Source: Opitutales bacterium (lineage in GTDB: Bacteria; Verrucomicrobiota; Verrucomicrobiia; Opitutales; JABSRG01). Taken from it: DNA of 64,000 nt. The stretch spans positions 1 through 64,000 of the forward strand of contig JANQKZ010000036.1 of NCBI GenBank assembly GCA_028280845.1, written 5' to 3'. This document shows positions 58,511-64,000 of the stretch, piece by piece (the first letter of the stretch is position 1; the number at the start of each line of letters is the position of its first letter). Both the position numbers and the translations under genes were made by a program. Below the pieces are notes generated by a model, which did not search any database, had not been told where the DNA came from, and saw only the letters and a list, made by a program, of their open reading frames with translations.

Positions 58511-60220
58511 ATGATGTTAAAGCGATACCCTTGGAGCCCCTTCCTGATTCTGGTCTTTGGTCTGTTCACAAGCATGAGCGGACAATCCGAAGGCGAATAC
58601 GTTATCGACGCCCCTGAAGATGCCTGGGAAGACGGCTCCCCCTACCCCTACTATGGGAGTGAAAACCCATGGAACCGTCGCATGTTCGGTGAAAAAGCCG
58701 CCAGCTGGCAGTATAAGCGCCAGGGCCAGAGACAGATCCTGAAGATCATCGAAGGCGACCCCGCGGGCGCCCTCGACCTGGCCGAGTTTCGCCTGGGCCA
58801 GCGTCCGGATGACCTGGAGGCCCTCTATATCATGACGGTGGCCGCATCCCAGCTGGGGAAACTGGACCTCGCAATCCAAACTATGCTCCATGCCTTGAAC
58901 GCAGGCCTTCCCTTTGAACGTTTTTTGGCCGGTCCGCGCGACCTCCTGGAGCCCCTCTATAAGACCGAAACCTTCCAGCTCATGAAGGCCGATTATGATC
59001 TACCTCTGGTCCACGGCCCCAAGCTGGGGGCCATGACCGATAACACGGTGGACTTCTGGGTACGCACCGCCGATTTAACCCGGATCCAAATTAAGGTATT
59101 CAAGGAGGGCGGTTCCCGAGAACCGGTCTCCACCGCATCCTTTCGCTCGGAAAAGAAAGATGACTTCACAGGAAGGGGCACGGCCAAGGGGCTCAAACCA
59201 AATACGGCTTATACCTACGAGGTGTGGATCGACGACCAGTATGTCGATACCGGGCTACCCCAGCGCTTTACCACCTATCCCGCCGAGGGCAGTTCAGATG
59301 GTTTCGTCATCGCCTTCGGGGGCTGCGCCGGATATACCCCGTGGTATGAACGGATCTGGGATGAGATCCTGGACTTTGAACCCCGGGCCCTCCTCCTCTT
59401 GGGCGACAACGTCTACCTCGACATCCCGGATGATCCCGGTGCCTTTCATCAATATACCATGTACCGCCGCCAGTCCCGGCCCGAGTATCGCCGCCTGACC
59501 AGCACCACCCCCGTTTATGCCATTTGGGATGACCACGACTCTGTCATGGACGATGTCTGGATGGGCCCCTACCGGGACCGCCCCTCATGGAAAATGCCCA
59601 CCCTGGAGTTTTTTAAACAAAACTGGCCCAATCCCTACTATGGGAGTGAAGAGTGGCCCGCGGTCTGGCACGATTTTTCCATTGGCGATGTCGACTTCTT
59701 CATGCTGGACGGCCGCTTTTACCGGACTCATCCCTACAGCGATGATGCCACCATGCTCGGCCCGGATCAATTGGCCTGGCTGAAGCGCTCGCTCAAGGAA
59801 TCGACTGCCACGTTTAAGGTCATTGTTTCACCGGTCAATTGGGTGATTGGTTCTAAGGCCGGCAGCCGCGACACCTGGCAGGGCTTCCCGCGAGAACGAG
59901 ATGAGATCTTCAATTTTCTCGCCGAACATGAAATCGAAGGCGTCTTTCTCCTCTCCTCCGATCGTCACCGTGCGGACATCTGGAAGATTGAACGCGAAAA
60001 TGGATATCCGCTTTGGGAGTTCGGCAACGGCCAACTCACCAACATCCACACGCACTATACAGTACCGGAGGCCGTTTTCAGTTATAACGAGAAAAATTTG
60101 TTCGGGCTCCTACGCTTCCGGACCGATATTTCCGATCCGTGGGTCTCCTACGAGATCGTCAACATCGATGGAGAGACGGTCCATACCCACCTCGTGCGCC
60201 TGAGTGAGATGAAACACTAA
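58511..60220 (+). CDS. Alkaline phosphatase D family protein with N-terminal TPR-like extension, exported
   Basis: 569 aa; N-term AEFRLGQRPDDLEALYIMTVAASQLGKLDLAIQTMLHALNAG; PhoD motifs FGGCAGYTPWYERIWDEI, LLLGDNVYLDIPD, AIWDDHDSVMDDVW, LLSSDRHRADIW. Confidence 0.88.
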   Translation: MMLKRYPWSPFLILVFGLFTSMSGQSEGEYVIDAPEDAWEDGSPYPYYGSENPWNRRMFGEKAASWQYKRQGQRQILKIIEGDPAGALDLAEFRLGQRPDDLEALYIMTVAASQLGKLDLAIQTMLHALNAGLPFERFLAGPRDLLEPLYKTETFQLMKADYDLPLVHGPKLGAMTDNTVDFWVRTADLTRIQIKVFKEGGSREPVSTASFRSEKKDDFTGRGTAKGLKPNTAYTYEVWIDDQYVDTGLPQRFTTYPAEGSSDGFVIAFGGCAGYTPWYERIWDEILDFEPRALLLLGDNVYLDIPDDPGAFHQYTMYRRQSRPEYRRLTSTTPVYAIWDDHDSVMDDVWMGPYRDRPSWKMPTLEFFKQNWPNPYYGSEEWPAVWHDFSIGDVDFFMLDGRFYRTHPYSDDATMLGPDQLAWLKRSLKESTATFKVIVSPVNWVIGSKAGSRDTWQGFPRERDEIFNFLAEHEIEGVFLLSSDRHRADIWKIERENGYPLWEFGNGQLTNIHTHYTVPEAVFSYNEKNLFGLLRFRTDISDPWVSYEIVNIDGETVHTHLVRLSEMKH

Positions 60221-60473
60221 TTTCGGTCCTGCCCTTCCAGAGGGCCAGCCTATTACCCCCACCTCCCGTGAACCCTTACCCCTTCCTTCGCCTACTCTAC
60301 GCCTTGGATGCCATATCTTTGACCGGTTATCATCCCGCTATGGACCGGGAAGGCGGGGAGACCGGGGAAACGGGGGAGCTCCATGTCTTCGGGAGCGCTG
60401 ACTTGCCCCGGTTGGCCAGCCTTACCTCCACCATCTGGAATCCCGAAAAAGTATCCAACTAATAAATACATTC

Positions 60474-62387
60474 ATGAAGCCCCGTCCGCACCCGCTGCTC
60501 CTCTGCCTCTCCTTCGTCTTTCTCCAGTGGCTTCCGGCGGATCCCCCCGAGGATTTACATGCCTGGACTGCCGCCCCCCATGGGTGGCAATTGGAGCGCC
60601 TGGGCCCAAGCACCGTCTCGGTCGACCTGGAAGCCTACGAGACGATCCTCTACGTGGCAGCCGAGGCCTCCGGACCGGGGGAAGGAACCAGGGCCGCCCC
60701 CTACTCCAGTCTGGCCCGCGCCCTCAAAGCCGGAGCTGAACAACCGGGCCGCACCGCTGTCCTCGTCGCAACGGGAACCTACCGTGAGGCGCCCTACACC
60801 ATGGTCGAAGGGGTAGACCTGTTTGGGGGTTTCCATCCATCGACCTGGGAGCGCGACCTGTTCGAGCACCCCACCCGCCTCTCCGGCGAGGAAATGTCTC
60901 GCGTGTTGGTCGGTGCGGACGATGCCATCCTCGACGGGTTCATCGTTTCGAACGGCCGCGTAGTCGGCCATGGAGCAGGGCTGTATTGCCGGGAGACCTC
61001 TCCTACCGTCACGAACAACCGCTTTGAGAATAACCTGGCTGTGGAACCGGGAGACTACAGCCACGACCACGATCGCCGCCGCCAACGGGCTCATGACGGA
61101 GGGGCCATTGCCCTCGTCAATTACGCCAATCCGGCCATCCATAACAACATCTTCGTCAACAACTCGACCGGGGTCGGCAACGGTGCCGCCATCTCGGCGG
61201 CCGATGACTGTATACCGCAAATCGGCTATAATGTTTTCTGGGAAAACCGGGCCGGGATCCATGACCACGCCATCACCCGGTCAGGAAATGGGGCTGCCGT
61301 CAGCCTGCGTAATTCTTCCCGGGCGGCCATCTTCCACAACCTGTTCGTTGGCAACCAGGCCCATGGGGGAAGCGATGCCGGCGCCCTTTTCTTCGAGTAC
61401 TTTTCCTGGCCTGAAGTCAGGTGGAATGTGTTCCTCAATAATTATGCTTCGGACGATGGGGGCGCCATGGACTCCCAGAAATACTCACACCCCAAAGTGA
61501 AATACAACCTGCTCTTTGGCAACCAGGCCGATGGTTCCGGGGGCGGGGCTCACCACGACGACTCGCTCATGGAGTTTGAAAACAATATTTTCGCCTATAA
61601 CGTCGCCCAGAACCAGGGTGGGGCCTTTGGCGGCTCCCATGGCTGGATTCGAGCCATCAATAATACCGTTGTATTCAATGAAGCTGTCAAGAAGGGGGGC
61701 GGGGCCGTCCATCACTACAACATGAAAAATCCGCACCTGAAGCAGATTCTCATGCGGAACAATATTTTCTGGGGCAACCAACCCGATGAGCTCTTTCTCG
61801 AGTCCGGCGGCGATGTCTATTACAATATAGTGGAAGGCGGGTATGGCAACGCCTACGGGGCTTACGAGATGGATCCGACCTTCCTCGACAATGGACTCGA
61901 GCTTCATCCCGGGGAGGCGATCTACAGCGAGCCGCGGTTTGTCTCTCGCATCACTTTGAATGCGGGGGAAGATACCCTATCCCCGGATGCCCTCGTCGGC
62001 CGGGTTATCCGGCGCCTGGGTCCCGTCCCCGATGATGTCCTCGAAAAGCCGGTCGTGCAGAAGGCCCAGGTCCGGCAGGGCGCTGGCCTCGCCGCCGTGA
62101 CCGAGGGCGATGGTATCGCTGGCGACGGCCCCCAGTACCGGGCATTCCTCGGAAGTTGGTGGAGCTTGATCCGGGCCAACGGTCCCGACTGGGTCGAGGT
62201 CTGGGGGCCGGTTGCGCTCTACCCCGAATCGACATTGGAAATCATCCCCACCTTTCACCTGCACCCCGATTCGCCCGCCATCAATAACGGGCTCTACACG
62301 GACTATGCCCCCGACGACATCGACGGGCAGCCCCGCTACTTCCCCACCATCGATTTTGGAGCCGATGAATATGTTCCCGAAAATTAA
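60474..62387 (+). CDS. Secreted right-handed parallel beta-helix protein (paralog of 54978-56756)
   Basis: 637 aa; LYVAAEASGPGEGTRAAPYSSLARAL, GVDLFGGFHPSTWERD, DGFIVSNGRVVGHGAGLYCRETSPTVTNNRFENN. Confidence 0.8.
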   Translation: MKPRPHPLLLCLSFVFLQWLPADPPEDLHAWTAAPHGWQLERLGPSTVSVDLEAYETILYVAAEASGPGEGTRAAPYSSLARALKAGAEQPGRTAVLVATGTYREAPYTMVEGVDLFGGFHPSTWERDLFEHPTRLSGEEMSRVLVGADDAILDGFIVSNGRVVGHGAGLYCRETSPTVTNNRFENNLAVEPGDYSHDHDRRRQRAHDGGAIALVNYANPAIHNNIFVNNSTGVGNGAAISAADDCIPQIGYNVFWENRAGIHDHAITRSGNGAAVSLRNSSRAAIFHNLFVGNQAHGGSDAGALFFEYFSWPEVRWNVFLNNYASDDGGAMDSQKYSHPKVKYNLLFGNQADGSGGGAHHDDSLMEFENNIFAYNVAQNQGGAFGGSHGWIRAINNTVVFNEAVKKGGGAVHHYNMKNPHLKQILMRNNIFWGNQPDELFLESGGDVYYNIVEGGYGNAYGAYEMDPTFLDNGLELHPGEAIYSEPRFVSRITLNAGEDTLSPDALVGRVIRRLGPVPDDVLEKPVVQKAQVRQGAGLAAVTEGDGIAGDGPQYRAFLGSWWSLIRANGPDWVEVWGPVALYPESTLEIIPTFHLHPDSPAINNGLYTDYAPDDIDGQPRYFPTIDFGADEYVPEN

Positions 62388-64000
62388 ATCCGCCTTAACC
62401 CTTTTCTTTTCCCTGTTGTCGCTCGGTGGTGCCGCAACCCCTCCCCCCGCAGATGAGATCCGGGATCAGCCCGTAATATATACCGGCTCGGAAGACGCCG
62501 ACAAGCGCTGGCACCACGGCGGGTTCCGGTCCGCGGTCGGCGTCCACAAGATCCAGGTCCTGCGCGCCTCGCGACATGAACCCCTGCAAAACCGGGAGGT
62601 GGGCTGGACTTATAACCATGCTCCCATGCTGGCCTACTGGGAGGGCCGCTTCTGGATGAATTACGTATCCAATAGTGTCGAGGAGCACGGTACACCCGGT
62701 CGCACCCCCTTCACCTCCTCAGCCGACGGCTATAACTGGCAATTTCCTGAAGTCGGCTTCCCGGTGGTCCGCCTCCCTGAATTTACCCCCGACCCGCGCT
62801 ACTTCGGTGGGCGCAGCCCCGGCGTCCAGCCCGAGGGTACTGAGTCAGTCATGCATCAGCGCATGGGATTCTACGTGGCCCCCAATGGCCGGCTGCTCAC
62901 CTCGGGCTTCTACAGCTATTGCCCGAATGTCCGATACGGCCCTAACCGCGGCCAGGGTCTCGGCCGCGTCATCCGTGAGGTCTTCCCCAACGGAAGCCTC
63001 GGCCCGATCTATTTTGTCCGCTACAACCGCCACGCCGGCTGGGATGAGTCCAATACCCCCTTCCCCTTTTTCACCGAATCCGGGGATCCGGGCCTGATTG
63101 AGGCCTGCCGGGCCCTCCTCGCCGATAAGTTGATGACCCTGCAGTGGTGGGAGGATGATCGCGGAGATGATGGGTTCTTCACCTTGGAAATCCCCGATGA
63201 TCTGAAAATCTCCGACCTCACCTTCGGACCCATCCCGGAGGACGACGTCAATTACATCGAGCCCAAGGCCCTGAGTTACTATAAACGCGACGACGGGGTC
63301 ACCGTAGGTGTCCTCAAAAGCGAACTCGCCCTCTTGAGTGAAGACGACGGCATGACCTGGACCCGTGGACGCCACCCCTTCCCGGAGTCCGCCGCCAAGA
63401 TCTGGGGGCAGCGCACCGACGACGCACGCTTTGCCCTTGTCTATTGCCATAGCGCCACCCGCCGAAACCGCTTCCCGCTGGTGGCCGTGACCAGCGACGA
63501 TGGCTACGCTTTTGATAACATCAACCTGATCCACGCCGAAGTTCCTCCCATGCGTTACCGCGGGACCAATAAGGCGCAAGGCCCCCAATATATCCGGGGA
63601 ATCATGCCCGGAAATGGCAACCCGCCCGGCGACCACATGTGGCTTACCTACAGCGTGAACAAGGAAGATATCTGGGTAGCCCGGGTCCGCACCCCCATTG
63701 AGGACTCCGTTTCCGAGCATCTGGACGAATCCTTTGAGGGCTACGAGAGTATCGTGGATATGGAACTGTGGAATCTTTACCTGCCCCAGTGGGCTCCCAT
63801 TTCATTGGCCGTCGATCCCTGGGACCCGAAGAATCAGGTGCTCCAGATCAAGGATGAAGACCCTTACGACTACGCCAAAGCGGAGCGTGTCATTCCTCAA
63901 AGCAAACGGCTCAAGATTTCCTTCCGTGTCCTCCAACAACATTATGGAATAAACGGCCTCGAGGTCGAAGCCCAGACGGCCCGGGGCGGCCGCCCCATGC
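62371..64000 (+). CDS. Secreted BNR/sialidase-like propeller protein, truncated by window end
   Basis: Open frame from ATG 62371 (MFPKIKSALTLFFSLLSLGGAATPPPADEIRDQPVIYTGSEDADKRWHHGGFRS...) to window end; ALLSEDDGMTWTRGRHPF (Asp-box-like), VTSDDGYAFDN. 17-nt overlap with upstream gene; missing from ORF track. Confidence 0.75.
   Translation, partial: MFPKIKSALTLFFSLLSLGGAATPPPADEIRDQPVIYTGSEDADKRWHHGGFRSAVGVHKIQVLRASRHEPLQNREVGWTYNHAPMLAYWEGRFWMNYVSNSVEEHGTPGRTPFTSSADGYNWQFPEVGFPVVRLPEFTPDPRYFGGRSPGVQPEGTESVMHQRMGFYVAPNGRLLTSGFYSYCPNVRYGPNRGQGLGRVIREVFPNGSLGPIYFVRYNRHAGWDESNTPFPFFTESGDPGLIEACRALLADKLMTLQWWEDDRGDDGFFTLEIPDDLKISDLTFGPIPEDDVNYIEPKALSYYKRDDGVTVGVLKSELALLSEDDGMTWTRGRHPFPESAAKIWGQRTDDARFALVYCHSATRRNRFPLVAVTSDDGYAFDNINLIHAEVPPMRYRGTNKAQGPQYIRGIMPGNGNPPGDHMWLTYSVNKEDIWVARVRTPIEDSVSEHLDESFEGYESIVDMELWNLYLPQWAPISLAVDPWDPKNQVLQIKDEDPYDYAKAERVIPQSKRLKISFRVLQQHYGINGLEVEAQTARGGRPM

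Noticed and set aside
60268-60462. 64-aa plus-strand ORF between PhoD and beta-helix genes
   Set aside because: No domain, no good SD, repetitive GGAGACCGGGGAAACGGGG composition; probably spurious.
60470-60479. ATTCATGAAG at the start of the second beta-helix gene
   Set aside because: ATGAAR is common at start codons; resemblance to the operator is probably coincidental.
62845-63720. 291-aa minus-strand ORF at right edge
   Set aside because: Antisense to the open plus-strand BNR-like frame, which has a signal peptide and Asp-box-like motif.
1-64000. CRISPR arrays, tRNA/rRNA genes, IS elements, prophage or defence genes
   Set aside because: None seen: no regular spaced repeats, no cloverleaf-like segments noticed by eye, no transposase, integrase or phage structural motifs among ORFs.

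Overview
This 64 kb window is a dense bacterial chromosomal region. The gene content (TonB receptors, secreted sulfatases, secreted CAZymes, beta-helix proteins, a PQQ dehydrogenase) resembles a polysaccharide-degrading member of the Verrucomicrobiota/PVC group, but the lineage is inference only. I see no rRNA, tRNA, CRISPR array or IS element. I support about 41 protein genes, including a partial DAACS symporter at the left edge and a partial secreted BNR-like protein at the right edge, both missing from the ORF track. The regions of most interest are: (1) 1-8522, a minus-strand TonB receptor / TPR / exported isoaspartyl peptidase / aminotransferase / dicarboxylate-amino acid symporter cluster, divergent from a GntR regulator and a DAAO-type oxidase. 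Two identical TTGTATACAA palindromes sit between the divergent genes. This could be an isoaspartate/D-aspartate salvage locus. (2) 30-62 kb, a polysaccharide/acid-sugar/phosphoesterase island. A recurrent palindrome, TTTCATGAAA and close variants, lies in at least six promoter regions. It includes a LacI-type regulator whose only plausible start codon is ATT, and a ten-gene, roughly 12.6 kb minus-strand operon carrying a DUF1537 kinase, PdxA-like, DapA-like, Fe-ADH, sulfatase, SSS symporter and exported HpcH/HpaI aldolase. (3) A cobalamin-riboswitch-like structured RNA in an unusual position between convergent genes. All calls come from reading the sequence; no database search was run.
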